Position numbers and translations under genes: made by a program. Positions 18,111 through 25,791 of a DNA stretch of 64,000 nucleotides are shown here, piece after piece; within the stretch, counting starts at the first letter, position 1; the number at the start of each line of letters is the position of its first letter. Where the stretch lies: contig CALQSB010000005.1 of the NCBI GenBank assembly GCA_943333125.1, forward strand, positions 26,471 to 90,470, written 5' to 3'. The notes beneath the pieces are model-generated. The model did not search any database and was not told the origin of the DNA. It was given only the letters and a program-made list of their open reading frames with translations. This stretch comes from Chitinophaga pinensis. GTDB taxonomy: Bacteria > Bacteroidota > Bacteroidia > Chitinophagales > Chitinophagaceae.

Positions 18111-18764
18111 ATGTTTTTTGTTTATGGTTTGTTGTTTATTGTTATGTTTTTAAATACACGCCACAAACCAAAAACAAAAAACCATAAACAACAAACAACG
18201 AAATTGATTCCTTTTAAAAATATAGATAAAACATGGACACTTTTTCTTGACAGAGATGGTGTAATCAATCATGAAAAGCCATTGGATTACATTCACAACT
18301 GGGATGAATTTGTTTTTTATGAAGGCGTGCTGGATGCTATTAAAATCTTCTCCGGCATATTCAATCGGATTGTTGTAGTAACCAATCAGAAAGGTGTTGG
18401 AAAAGGATTAACCTTATTAAGTGATCTGGAAATTATCCATGAGAATATGAAAGCCCAAATCAAAGCTGCAGGCGGGCATATTGATGAAGTTTATTTCTGT
18501 CCGGATTTAGATGAGCAGAGCCCATACCGAAAACCCAATCCCGGAATGGGACTTAAAGCAAAAGCACAATTCCCTGAAATTGATTTTAAAAAATCGATTA
18601 TGATTGGCAATACCCTTGGAGATATGGAATTTGGCAGAAATCTCGGGATCTTAACTGTTTTTCTTTCTACCACCCGACCTGAAGTTAGTTCTGAAGACCC
18701 TCGAATTGATCTTTACCTTAACTCCCTGCAAAACTTTGCTGATTTATTAAAAAAACGACTTTAG
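18111..18764 (+). CDS. gmhB: D-glycero-alpha-D-manno-heptose 1,7-bisphosphate 7-phosphatase (HAD)
   Basis: HAD-family histidinol-phosphatase-like enzyme: motif I FLDRDGVINHEKP, motif II VVVTNQKGVGKG, the Cys-containing loop YFCPDLDEQSPYRKPNPGMG, and motif IV MIGNTLGDMEFGRN. It dephosphorylates heptose 1,7-bisphosphate before guanylylation. The open frame starts at 18111, but its first ~30 residues (MFFVYGLLF...QQTTK) are translated from an inverted repeat and are not family-like. Conserved sequence begins at IPFKNIDKTWTLFLDRDG, so the TTG at 18204 is a plausible start; ATG 18144 is another. Upstream of the repeat, hddC ends only 3 bases away. Confidence 0.88.
   Translation: MFFVYGLLFIVMFLNTRHKPKTKNHKQQTTKLIPFKNIDKTWTLFLDRDGVINHEKPLDYIHNWDEFVFYEGVLDAIKIFSGIFNRIVVVTNQKGVGKGLTLLSDLEIIHENMKAQIKAAGGHIDEVYFCPDLDEQSPYRKPNPGMGLKAKAQFPEIDFKKSIMIGNTLGDMEFGRNLGILTVFLSTTRPEVSSEDPRIDLYLNSLQNFADLLKKRL
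18113..18200. repeat. Imperfect inverted repeat inserted at the hddC-gmhB junction
   Basis: The left arm (about 18113-18150, containing TGTTTATGGTTTGTTGTTTA) is mirrored by the right arm (about 18160-18200, CCATAAACAACAAACAAC and CACAAACCAAAAAC) around a short AT-rich spacer. The sequence is low in complexity, unlike the coding sequence on both sides, and resembles the TTTATGGTTT intergenic repeats seen in many Bacteroidota. It falls inside the open frame of gmhB and hides the original start. Confidence 0.6.
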
Positions 18765-18827
18765 TTAAATTATGATTTTTTGAAAAAAACTAAAGCAATG
18801 CCAGTTTTTGTTCATTAAATTTATGGG

Positions 18828-19754
18828 ATGAAATCATATCTAATCACCTCTGTATTTTTTTGTTTATTTATTTCTGCTCACGCACAGCATATCAGTAAAG
18901 AAGATTTAAATCGATTAAAAATCCAGGAAGACTCGATGAAAAAACCTTCCATTGATTTGATACAGGGAATAAATGCATCAGATCGTTTTAAGGCAGACAG
19001 TATTTTTACAAAAACATTTGTACGTGCGTTAAAAACAAGAAATTCATTTTACTACCCTTTCGATTCTTTATTTACTATATCCAAGCTCTACTCTCCAGAC
19101 AGCCTTTTTAAAATATACACCTGGCAATTGATTATTGATGACAATATTATCCGTCAGCATGGTGCGATTCAAATGAATACAGCCGATGGCTCATTAAAAT
19201 TATTTCCATTGATTGACAAATCCGAAAACACACAAAAGATACAAGATACAATAGCCAATAACTATGGATGGATGGGCGCCGTTTATTATAAAATAATTTT
19301 GAATAAAGCAAAAGACAAATCCATTTATACCCTTTTGGGATTCGATGAAGATAACATTCGTTGCAACCGGAAATTTATCGAGGTTTTACATTTCGAAAAT
19401 GAAGAGCCTATTTTTGGAGGCAATTATTTTGATTTCAGAAAAGACAGTTCACAATCTCAGCAACGTGCCCGACATATCATGGAATTCAAAAAAGAAGCAG
19501 GTCCACGATTAACTTTCGATAGGGAAATGAATATGATTATAATGGAACATCTTGTTTCTGAATCAAACGAGCCTAAAAAGAAATGGACATTAGTTGGGGA
19601 TGGCGACTATGAGGGTTTTAAATGGAATGGAACCACCTGGGTATATATTCCAAAGGTTTTCGACAATGTAACTCCTGAGGGAAAAACGCCAATGCCCAAA
19701 CCATTGCTGGATGAAAAAGGAAATATCGACAACAGCAATTTAAAAGTTCAGTAA
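18828..19754 (+). CDS. Conserved secreted protein of unknown function
   Basis: 308 residues with a signal peptide (MKSYLITSVFFCLFISAHAQ). The mature part is mixed alpha/beta with no membrane segment, repeat or catalytic motif that I recognise. Trp/Tyr-rich stretches (NYGWMGAVYYKIIL, KKKWTLVGDGDYEGFKWNGTTWVYI) and a proline-rich end are visible. It looks like a Bacteroidota-specific periplasmic or outer-membrane-associated protein. It follows gmhB by about 60 bases and is convergent with the MFS gene; neither neighbour suggests a job. Confidence 0.75.
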   Translation: MKSYLITSVFFCLFISAHAQHISKEDLNRLKIQEDSMKKPSIDLIQGINASDRFKADSIFTKTFVRALKTRNSFYYPFDSLFTISKLYSPDSLFKIYTWQLIIDDNIIRQHGAIQMNTADGSLKLFPLIDKSENTQKIQDTIANNYGWMGAVYYKIILNKAKDKSIYTLLGFDEDNIRCNRKFIEVLHFENEEPIFGGNYFDFRKDSSQSQQRARHIMEFKKEAGPRLTFDREMNMIIMEHLVSESNEPKKKWTLVGDGDYEGFKWNGTTWVYIPKVFDNVTPEGKTPMPKPLLDEKGNIDNSNLKVQ

Positions 19755-19767
19755 AAAAAGAATATTA

Positions 19768-21042
19768 TTAGTTTCGTTTACTGTTGCTACTCAAAGAATC
19801 CAAACTATTCTCAGGAAAGTGACGATATCTAAACAGTAAAGGAAAAAACACAACCAATACAAGTGCATACCCTGCAAATGAGAACCAGATCATAGGCCAG
19901 TTTTTTATTCCGTTGACGGTAAATTCATCAACAACCCAGCCACTTCCCAATCCACCAATGATGGCACCAAAGCCATTTGTAATCATCATGAACAAGCCCT
20001 GTGCACTTGCTCTCATATTTGAAGGCGTTTCCTTTTCAATAAATAAAGAGCCTGAAATATTAAAGAAATCAAAAGCCATTCCATAAACAATCATAGACAT
20101 TAATAAAAACACAAAACCTCCATCGGGATCAGCAATTCCAAACAAGCCAAAACGTAAAAACCAGGCTAGCATACTGAAAATCATCACCACCTTAATACCA
20201 AATCTTTTGAGAAAGAAAGGAATCGTTAAGATAAAAAGGGTTTCGGAAATCTGAGACAACGACAACATGACCAATGGATGATTAACAACAAATGAATCCG
20301 GATAATCTGTTTTGAAGTCATTTAAAAAACTGCCTCCGAAAGTATTGGTAATTTGTAGTGCTGCACCTAGTAACATAGAGAAAAAGAAAAAGACAAACAT
20401 CTTTTCCTGTTTTAAAATAACAAAAGCATCGAGTCCAAGTTTTGAAGCAAGACTTTCATTATTGCTTTTTCCAACGGGAGGACATTTAGGAAGGCTTAAA
20501 CAGTAAATCCCCATAATAATTGCGGAACCCGCAGCGACATAAAACTGCAAGTTAGTACGGCCAAATCCAGATAAATCTTCAAACCACATTGCGCAAATAA
20601 ATCCTATTGTACCCCATACTCTTATCGGTGGAAATACTGTTTGAACATCATAACCCGATTGAACCAAAATTCTATAGGAAACAGAATTGCTTAACGATAT
20701 TGTTGGCATATAGGCCATAGAATTAAGTAACATCACCCAAAACATAACTCCAGGCTCATTTATGAATGAAGCGGCTATAAGACAGACGGCTCCCAAAAAA
20801 TGGCTGTAGCCTAAAACCTTTTCGGCATTAACCCATCTGTCTGCAACAATCCCCAATAAGGCAGGCATAAATAAAGAGGCTATTCCCAACGTAGAATAAA
20901 TCCCTCCAATTTCAACTCCATGAAAAGGTTGCAGTCCATTAACTTTTATTGAAAATAAATAACCTCCTGTTGAAATTAACCAGGATCCCCAAATAAAAAA
21001 CTGTAGAAAACTCAAAATAGTAAGACGTAACTTAATGGTCAT
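19768..21042 (-). CDS. MFS nucleoside/H+ symporter-like transporter (NupG/XapB type)
   Basis: 424 residues with about 12 hydrophobic segments. The N-terminal LRLTILSFLQFFIWGSWLISTGGYLF and GIYSTLGIASLFMPALLGIVADRWV match the Nuc_H_symport family. It probably imports nucleosides by proton symport at the inner membrane. It is divergent from mqnE, whose product chemistry starts from nucleoside-type compounds, but a functional link is speculation. The C-terminus is a short charged tail (RYRHFPENSLDSLSSNSKRN). Confidence 0.85.
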   Translation of the reverse strand: MTIKLRLTILSFLQFFIWGSWLISTGGYLFSIKVNGLQPFHGVEIGGIYSTLGIASLFMPALLGIVADRWVNAEKVLGYSHFLGAVCLIAASFINEPGVMFWVMLLNSMAYMPTISLSNSVSYRILVQSGYDVQTVFPPIRVWGTIGFICAMWFEDLSGFGRTNLQFYVAAGSAIIMGIYCLSLPKCPPVGKSNNESLASKLGLDAFVILKQEKMFVFFFFSMLLGAALQITNTFGGSFLNDFKTDYPDSFVVNHPLVMLSLSQISETLFILTIPFFLKRFGIKVVMIFSMLAWFLRFGLFGIADPDGGFVFLLMSMIVYGMAFDFFNISGSLFIEKETPSNMRASAQGLFMMITNGFGAIIGGLGSGWVVDEFTVNGIKNWPMIWFSFAGYALVLVVFFPLLFRYRHFPENSLDSLSSNSKRN

Positions 21043-21173
21043 CGTTCTGAAGTTTTGGATTTTGAAAGTCGAAGTTACCGTTTTTTTTGAAAAGGCAAAT
21101 TATTTCTAAACATCAACATTTTGTATTATGTTTTAAAATCCAAAAAATCAACAAGATTAACTTTCAATGAGCG

Positions 21174-21181
21174 TAAATTTG
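21174..21181 (+). promoter_or_regulatory. -7 box upstream of mqnE
   Basis: TAAATTTG, a perfect TAnnTTTG match, 13 bases before the mqnE ATG. No clear -33 TTG. Confidence 0.5.
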
Positions 21182-21194
21182 TAAAAAAATTGAA

Positions 21195-22340
21195 ATGAAT
21201 AATATCACAGAATTATTAATGAAGCGTTCAACAGACACTACACTTAATTCTATTGCAAAAAAAGTTAGTGAGGGCATAAGAATTACTGACGAAGACTGCC
21301 TTTATCTTTTCGAAAATGGCGATTTATCTTTTGTAGGCACATTAGCTAATTTCATCAGAGAGCAGAAGCACGGAGACACTACTTACTTTAATAGAAATTT
21401 CCATATCGAACCTACTAATGTTTGTGTTTTCAGTTGTAAATTTTGTTCTTATTCTATGTTATATGCTCATAAAGAAGAAGGATGGGAATTGAGTATAGAT
21501 CAAATGGTAGATATAGTTAAGCGTTATGATGACAAGCCCATAACTGAAGTCCATATTGTTGGCGGTGTACATCCCAAAATGAATATGGATTATTTTAAAG
21601 AGCTGTTACTTAAAATCAGAACACACCGACCTGATTTGCATATTAAAGGATTCACTGCGGTAGAATTGGATTATATGTTTCGCAAAGCAAAGCTTACTGT
21701 TGAGGAAGGGCTTCAGCAACTTAAAGATGCCGGGCTTCAATCATTACCTGGTGGTGGTGCCGAAATTTTTCATCCTGAGATACGAGATTTAATTGCGGGA
21801 GATAAAGTGAGTGGAGAAGGATGGCTGAAAATTCATGAAACTGCTCATCGATTAGGAATGCACAGTAATGCGACTATGCTTTACGGTCATATTGAAAAAT
21901 ACGAACACCGAATTGACCACATGCGAAAGCTGAGAGATTTACAGGATAAAACAAATGGATTCAACACTTTCATACCTCTTAAATTTCGCAATGCCAATAA
22001 CGATATGAGTTATGTAAATGAATCTACCATCACTGAAGACATGCGTATGTATGCTATTGCCAGAATTTATTTGGATAATTTTCCTCACCTTAAAGCCTAC
22101 TGGCCAATGCTGGGCAGACAAAATGCTCAACTTTCACTTTCGTTTGGTGTAAATGATATTGATGGCACCATTGATGACTCCACAAAAATTTATTCAATGG
22201 CGGGAAGTGAGGAACAAACACCAACGATGACTACCGAACAATTAGTAGCCCTTATCACTCAATCCAAAAGAAAGCCAGTTGAGAGGGATACTTTATATAA
22301 CATTATCAAAGACTACAGTGAAACAGCTGTACCTTCTTAA
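21195..22340 (+). CDS. mqnE: Aminofutalosine synthase (radical SAM)
   Basis: 381 residues. The radical-SAM cysteines are CX3CX2C (Cys77, Cys81, Cys84 in PTNVCVFSCKFCSYS). HIVGGVHPKMNMDYF, KGFTAVELDYM and LPGGGAEIFHPEIRDLI are features of MqnE rather than MqnC. It adds the adenosyl radical to 3-[(1-carboxyvinyl)oxy]benzoate to give aminofutalosine, the second step of the futalosine route to menaquinone. No other men or mqn genes are in the window. It indicates that this organism uses the futalosine rather than the classical route. Confidence 0.92.
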   Translation: MNNITELLMKRSTDTTLNSIAKKVSEGIRITDEDCLYLFENGDLSFVGTLANFIREQKHGDTTYFNRNFHIEPTNVCVFSCKFCSYSMLYAHKEEGWELSIDQMVDIVKRYDDKPITEVHIVGGVHPKMNMDYFKELLLKIRTHRPDLHIKGFTAVELDYMFRKAKLTVEEGLQQLKDAGLQSLPGGGAEIFHPEIRDLIAGDKVSGEGWLKIHETAHRLGMHSNATMLYGHIEKYEHRIDHMRKLRDLQDKTNGFNTFIPLKFRNANNDMSYVNESTITEDMRMYAIARIYLDNFPHLKAYWPMLGRQNAQLSLSFGVNDIDGTIDDSTKIYSMAGSEEQTPTMTTEQLVALITQSKRKPVERDTLYNIIKDYSETAVPS

Positions 22341-22366
22341 TATTTATTTCTTTAAAAACAAACATC

Positions 22367-22627
22367 ATGTCAACTTGCAATTTTAATATTAATTTTTCAG
22401 GCTCTGCAGAAGAAATTCTAGACAAAGCAAAGTCAGCTGTTGAATCTCAGGGAGGTTCATTTATTGGGGATACCAGTGCAGGAAATTTCAATGTAAGCCT
22501 TATGTCAAATACAGTTTCCGGGACTTATTTAGTTGCTGGCAATCAGCTTCAATTAACCATTATTGAAAAACCGATTTTTGTTCCTTGTAATGCAATAGAA
22601 AGTTATCTGGTAAAAAAATTATCCTGA
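22367..22627 (+). CDS. Small conserved protein of unknown function
   Basis: 86 residues, cytoplasmic, alpha/beta. The sequence begins MSTCNFNINFSGSAEEILDKAK and ends with a hydrophobic strand, CNAIESYLVKKLS. It resembles the small SHOCT/polyketide-cyclase-like or DUF-type proteins that bind lipid or polymer, but I cannot assign it. It starts 27 bases after mqnE in the same direction, so it may be co-transcribed, and it converges with the HAD gene 7 bases away. Confidence 0.7.
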   Translation: MSTCNFNINFSGSAEEILDKAKSAVESQGGSFIGDTSAGNFNVSLMSNTVSGTYLVAGNQLQLTIIEKPIFVPCNAIESYLVKKLS

Positions 22628-22633
22628 TTTTTT

Positions 22634-23044
22634 TTATAAATATTTTTGTTCTGCAAGTAATGCTCTGATTTTATTCCAATCTGCATAAGGTCTTTCTGTA
22701 TTTCCTTCCGGATAAATTAAAGGACAACCCAATGCCGCATCATCAATATATAATTGAGCATAGGCTTTGGGAGAATCTGTCCATCTAGACTGATCAGGAT
22801 TTTTCTGAATGGCAAACAAGGGAATATTGTTTTTTTTAAACCAGTTAATCGCATCCGTTAAAAACAACTCTTCATAATCCCCAAACATTGATTTCACCAT
22901 TCTGTCACTTCTCATGGTAAACAATATCAATTGATGTCCATTTGCTACAAGTTCTTGCAATACCGACTCGGCTCCTATTGATCTTCCAATTTCCGGATAT
23001 TCGTGTGTTACACAAGTACCATCAAAGTCTATGCAGATTTCCAT
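22634..23044 (-). CDS. BT0820-like HAD hydrolase
   Basis: 136 residues. It starts with the HAD nucleophile motif ICIDFDGTCVTHEYPEIG (both Asp present) and has LFTMRSDRM as motif II; YIDDAALGCPL supplies the C-terminal Asp pair. Size and motifs fit the small Bacteroidota HAD family typified by BT0820, whose substrate is unknown. It is followed by the 3' end of mqnE's downstream gene in convergent orientation. Confidence 0.8.
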   Translation of the reverse strand: MEICIDFDGTCVTHEYPEIGRSIGAESVLQELVANGHQLILFTMRSDRMVKSMFGDYEELFLTDAINWFKKNNIPLFAIQKNPDQSRWTDSPKAYAQLYIDDAALGCPLIYPEGNTERPYADWNKIRALLAEQKYL

Positions 23045-23081
23045 TAAATAAAACTATTAAATTTTCAGATTTGTGTTTAAT

Positions 23082-23112
23082 AAAAAACCCCGAAAATAAT
23101 TTCGGGGTTTTT
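23082..23112. terminator. Bidirectional rho-independent terminator
   Basis: AAAAAACCCCGAAA pairs with TTTCGGGGTTTTT. It sits 18 bases downstream of the OmpA-family stop on the minus strand, and T-runs on both strands make it symmetric. Confidence 0.85.
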
Positions 23113-23129
23113 ACTATTTTTCGAGTTGA

Positions 23130-24467
23130 TTAATGATTGCTCACTATCAATTCAGTTCTTCTGTTTTTTGCACGACCTGCTGCAGTTTTGTTGTCAGCAA
23201 GAGGTTTGTCTGGACCAAAGCCCATTGCATTCATACGAGTTCTGTCGATACCTTTTCCAGCAAGATATTCTTTAACAGCCATTGCACGTGTTTGTGACAA
23301 TTCTCTGTTTCTATCTGCAGAACCTGTATTGTCTGTAAAACCATCAATTTCAATTTTCAATGTATTATCAGCTGCTAATAAGGCTGCTAATTCATTTAAA
23401 GATTTGTTTGATGCAGCTAATAATTTAGAACTTCCAGTTTGAAACTGAATACTTTTTGCAGCAAAGTTTATTTTTTCGATAACTGCTTTTTCGATTTCTG
23501 GGCAACCTTGATTGCTTGCAGGACCAGCAACAGCAGGACACTTATCTTCTTCATCATTTACTCCGTCTTTATCAGTGTCTGGAATTGGACAACCTTGATA
23601 ACGAGCCAAACCTTTTTCAGTTGGACACTTATCTTGTTCATCATTAATACCATCACCATCAGTATCTGGAACTGGACATCCTTGATATTTTGCAGTACCT
23701 GCAACAGTAGGGCATTTATCTTGTTCGTCATTTAAACCATCCCCATCAGTATCAGGAATTGGACAACCTTGATATTTTGCTAATCCAGCAACATCAGGAC
23801 ATTTGTCATCTTTGTCTAACACTCCATCATTATCGCGATCAACAACTGGTGGTGGTGGTGGAGGAATAACTACTTTAGGTTTTTCTTTAGCAAGATTTTG
23901 TGCTATACCAAAAGAATAAAAAAGATTATCTCTCATTACATCTTTAGTAAGAGTAAAACGATACTGAGCTTGAAGTATGAAATAACTGTTGTTACTTAAA
24001 TTAGCAGTCATGCCTACTCCAGTTGGAACATAAGCTCCAAACTTTTTGCTATACATTCCAGCGCCAACACCGACAGTTAAAAATGCATTAAACATACTTT
24101 CGTCATTGAAAGCATAAGCGTTTAATGAAGGTTCAATTTCAACACCATTTTGATTGTAATTAGTTGTGTAAGTATTTCTGTCAATAGCTGAATAGTTATG
24201 GAACATCATTGTAGCTTTTGCAGAAAAATCCAAATGCTTGGCAACTGTTTGCCAATAAGATAATGAAAATCCTAAATCTTGTTCTTTAAATCCACCCAAT
24301 GCTTTTGGGCCACTGTTATCTTTCCAAACCTGAGGAGAGTTTACATCAATAGAATTAAAATGCATTCCAATGAGTTTTCTTTTGTTACTAGAACCTTTGT
24401 CTTTCTGAGCAAAAGCAAATGTTGCTAATACCATGAATGACAACAATAATGTTAATTTTTGTTTCAT
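23130..24467 (-). CDS. OmpA-family outer membrane protein with TSP3 repeats
   Basis: 445 residues from the ATG at 24467; the open frame extends 39 codons upstream, but that part crosses the promoter and a 5' hairpin, whereas MKQKLTLLLSFMVLATFAFAQ is a textbook signal peptide. The N-terminal ~180 residues form a short outer-membrane beta-barrel, then a PPPPPP linker, four thrombospondin type 3 calcium-binding repeats of 29 residues (DxDxDGxxDxxDKCP), and a C-terminal OmpA peptidoglycan-binding domain (SSKLLAASNKSLNELA, DGFTDNTGSADRNRELSQ, GRAKNRRTEL). It probably anchors the outer membrane to peptidoglycan. Confidence 0.92.
   Translation of the reverse strand: MKQKLTLLLSFMVLATFAFAQKDKGSSNKRKLIGMHFNSIDVNSPQVWKDNSGPKALGGFKEQDLGFSLSYWQTVAKHLDFSAKATMMFHNYSAIDRNTYTTNYNQNGVEIEPSLNAYAFNDESMFNAFLTVGVGAGMYSKKFGAYVPTGVGMTANLSNNSYFILQAQYRFTLTKDVMRDNLFYSFGIAQNLAKEKPKVVIPPPPPPVVDRDNDGVLDKDDKCPDVAGLAKYQGCPIPDTDGDGLNDEQDKCPTVAGTAKYQGCPVPDTDGDGINDEQDKCPTEKGLARYQGCPIPDTDKDGVNDEEDKCPAVAGPASNQGCPEIEKAVIEKINFAAKSIQFQTGSSKLLAASNKSLNELAALLAADNTLKIEIDGFTDNTGSADRNRELSQTRAMAVKEYLAGKGIDRTRMNAMGFGPDKPLADNKTAAGRAKNRRTELIVSNH
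23493..23840 (-). repeat. Four tandem 87-bp units encoding TSP3 repeats
   Basis: Each unit encodes 29 residues with an Asp-rich calcium loop and a CP-x(10)-GCP spacing. The middle two units are closest in protein sequence; the last has diverged most. Confidence 0.8.
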
Positions 24468-24497
24468 AAACGCTAGTTTTAATTTAAAATTTTTTTT

Positions 24498-24515
24498 TCT
24501 CGAGGTATCACGAGA
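24498..24515 (-). other. 5' leader hairpin of the OmpA-family gene
   Basis: In the mRNA sense, TCTCG and CGAGA pair around an 8-nt loop about 30 bases before the start codon. It could stabilise the transcript, as is known for ompA leaders elsewhere (inference). Confidence 0.4.
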
Positions 24516-24538
24516 CTTATTAATTGGGTTAATACTTG

Positions 24539-24546
24539 CAAATATA
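24539..24546 (-). promoter_or_regulatory. -7 box of the OmpA-family gene
   Basis: On the minus strand TATATTTG, a perfect match, about 70 bases before the ATG at 24467. It leaves room for the leader hairpin. Confidence 0.6.
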
Positions 24547-24723
24547 AAGGCTAAATACATATAAATCAGCGGTTTTTTTTTCAATAATCAAAAAATCTAA
24601 TAAAATCGTAATAATAAAGAATGAAGACGCACATTAATCAGGTGATTACAATAAAAATCCGTTCATAATTAAATGATACTGATTAAAATCGGTCTAAAAA
24701 TATTTATTAATGAAAAATCGACT

Positions 24724-24731
24724 TATATTTG
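24724..24731 (+). promoter_or_regulatory. -7 box of tRNA-Arg
   Basis: TATATTTG, a perfect TAnnTTTG match, 23 bases before the mature tRNA 5' end. Confidence 0.65.
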
Positions 24732-24754
24732 CATCCCAAAATTCAAGTCACTGA

Positions 24755-24828
<74 letters not shown>

Positions 24829-24835
24829 CAAAAAA

Positions 24836-24866
24836 AGGTCTTACAAATCGTAAGACCTTTTTTATT
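24836..24866 (+). terminator. Terminator after tRNA-Arg
   Basis: GGTCTTAC and GTAAGACC pair perfectly around a 5-nt loop, followed by a T-run. It starts 8 bases after the tRNA. Confidence 0.9.
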
Positions 24867-24883
24867 GTACATCTTCAAAATAT

Positions 24884-24996
24884 GTCACGAAACGTTCCTA
24901 CGGAACGAAAATTAAACCTCATTTCTGGCTAGAGACAAATTGTTCCGATGGAACAAAAAAGCGAATTAGTTTAAGTTTGCTTATCCAGTATCTAGA
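24884..24996. repeat. Dispersed repeat, copy 1 (double GTTCCTAYGGAAC palindrome)
   Basis: Two 13-bp palindromes, GTTCCTACGGAAC and GTTCCGATGGAAC, are separated by about 30 bases and followed by AGCGAATTAGTTTAAGTTTGC and CCAGTATCTAG. The whole ~113-bp unit recurs at 25652-25764 in the same orientation, with an estimated 85-90% identity. Each copy sits just after the stop codon of a minus-strand gene. Confidence 0.8.
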
Positions 24997-25031
24997 ATCT
25001 AGCTTCCAGCTTTATCCAGCTTTATCCAGCT

Positions 25032-25604
25032 CTATCCCAACTTACTCAACAGTCTTTGGCGTTCAGCATCTTTCATCGCCTGATTTATTTTCTTTAATCC
25101 GCCACCGATTTTTACAAAGCCTATAGCTATTAGCAAAATGGAACAGATGATTTCTATTCCTGCTACCCAATCCCAAAGAAAAATATAACTATTTTTCCAC
25201 CAGATACCTGAAAACACATCAAGCATAGCCTGTGCCTCACCTTGTTCCTGAGCAGTGATTTGCTGAATAGCTGTCTGGTATTCGAATGAAGCCACATTCA
25301 TTTTCTGAATTTCATCCAGGCGTGTTTTTAATGATTGTAATGCTTCCATATTTTTGTCGAAACTGTTATCAGGTGTTTTAAAAAAAACAGCATTATAATC
25401 TCCGTCAAAACCTTTGCCTTTGAATTCCGAAACGAACTTATCAATATACACAGCTTTTTGCTGAATGGTAGAGGCTTTTTCCGCCAGATTCCAATAGGAT
25501 TCATAATCCCTTTCGTAATGGTAATTACCAATGGTGGCAAAAAATATCATAACAACCAACCATAAAACGCCAATAGAAATGGAAATAATACCTTGCTTTC
25601 TCAT
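25032..25604 (-). CDS. Membrane protein of unknown function with two helices and a coiled-coil-like loop
   Basis: 190 residues. A transmembrane helix near 6-26, then about 105 charged residues rich in Lys/Glu/Gln likely to be helical (NLAEKASTIQQKAVYID, LQSLKTRLDEIQKMN), a second helix near 143-165 and a cytoplasmic basic tail ending QRLLSKLG. I do not recognise a family. It lies between two copies of the palindromic repeat and upstream of a DUF4153 gene on the same strand. The extra-cytoplasmic loop suggests a sensory or structural role, but this is a guess. Confidence 0.65.
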   Translation of the reverse strand: MRKQGIISISIGVLWLVVMIFFATIGNYHYERDYESYWNLAEKASTIQQKAVYIDKFVSEFKGKGFDGDYNAVFFKTPDNSFDKNMEALQSLKTRLDEIQKMNVASFEYQTAIQQITAQEQGEAQAMLDVFSGIWWKNSYIFLWDWVAGIEIICSILLIAIGFVKIGGGLKKINQAMKDAERQRLLSKLG

Positions 25605-25651
25605 TTTTTATTTTTTAAAATTCTTACAATATTAATTCAAACGCATCACAA

Positions 25652-25764
25652 AATCACCAAACGTTCCTATGGAACGAAAATTAATCTTCTTTTCGGGCTA
25701 GAGACGAAATGTTCCTATGGAACAAAAATGCGAATTAGTTTAAGTTTGCTTTTCCAGTATCTAG
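25652..25764. repeat. Dispersed repeat, copy 2
   Basis: The same unit as 24884-24996: GTTCCTATGGAAC twice, the shared GCGAATTAGTTTAAGTTTGC and CCAGTATCTAG tail, then a CCAGCTCT-type tract. It is located immediately after the DUF4153 stop. Confidence 0.8.
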
Positions 25765-25791
25765 TTTCAGCCTATCCAGCTCTTCCCCGCT

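Noticed and set aside
23439..23735. 98-residue plus-strand ORF
   Set aside because: It is antisense to the TSP3 repeats of the OmpA-family gene, and its own internal repetition follows those repeats.
24595..24740. Possible integration site at tRNA-Arg
   Set aside because: No integrase gene, no duplicated tRNA 3' end and no foreign-looking genes next to it.
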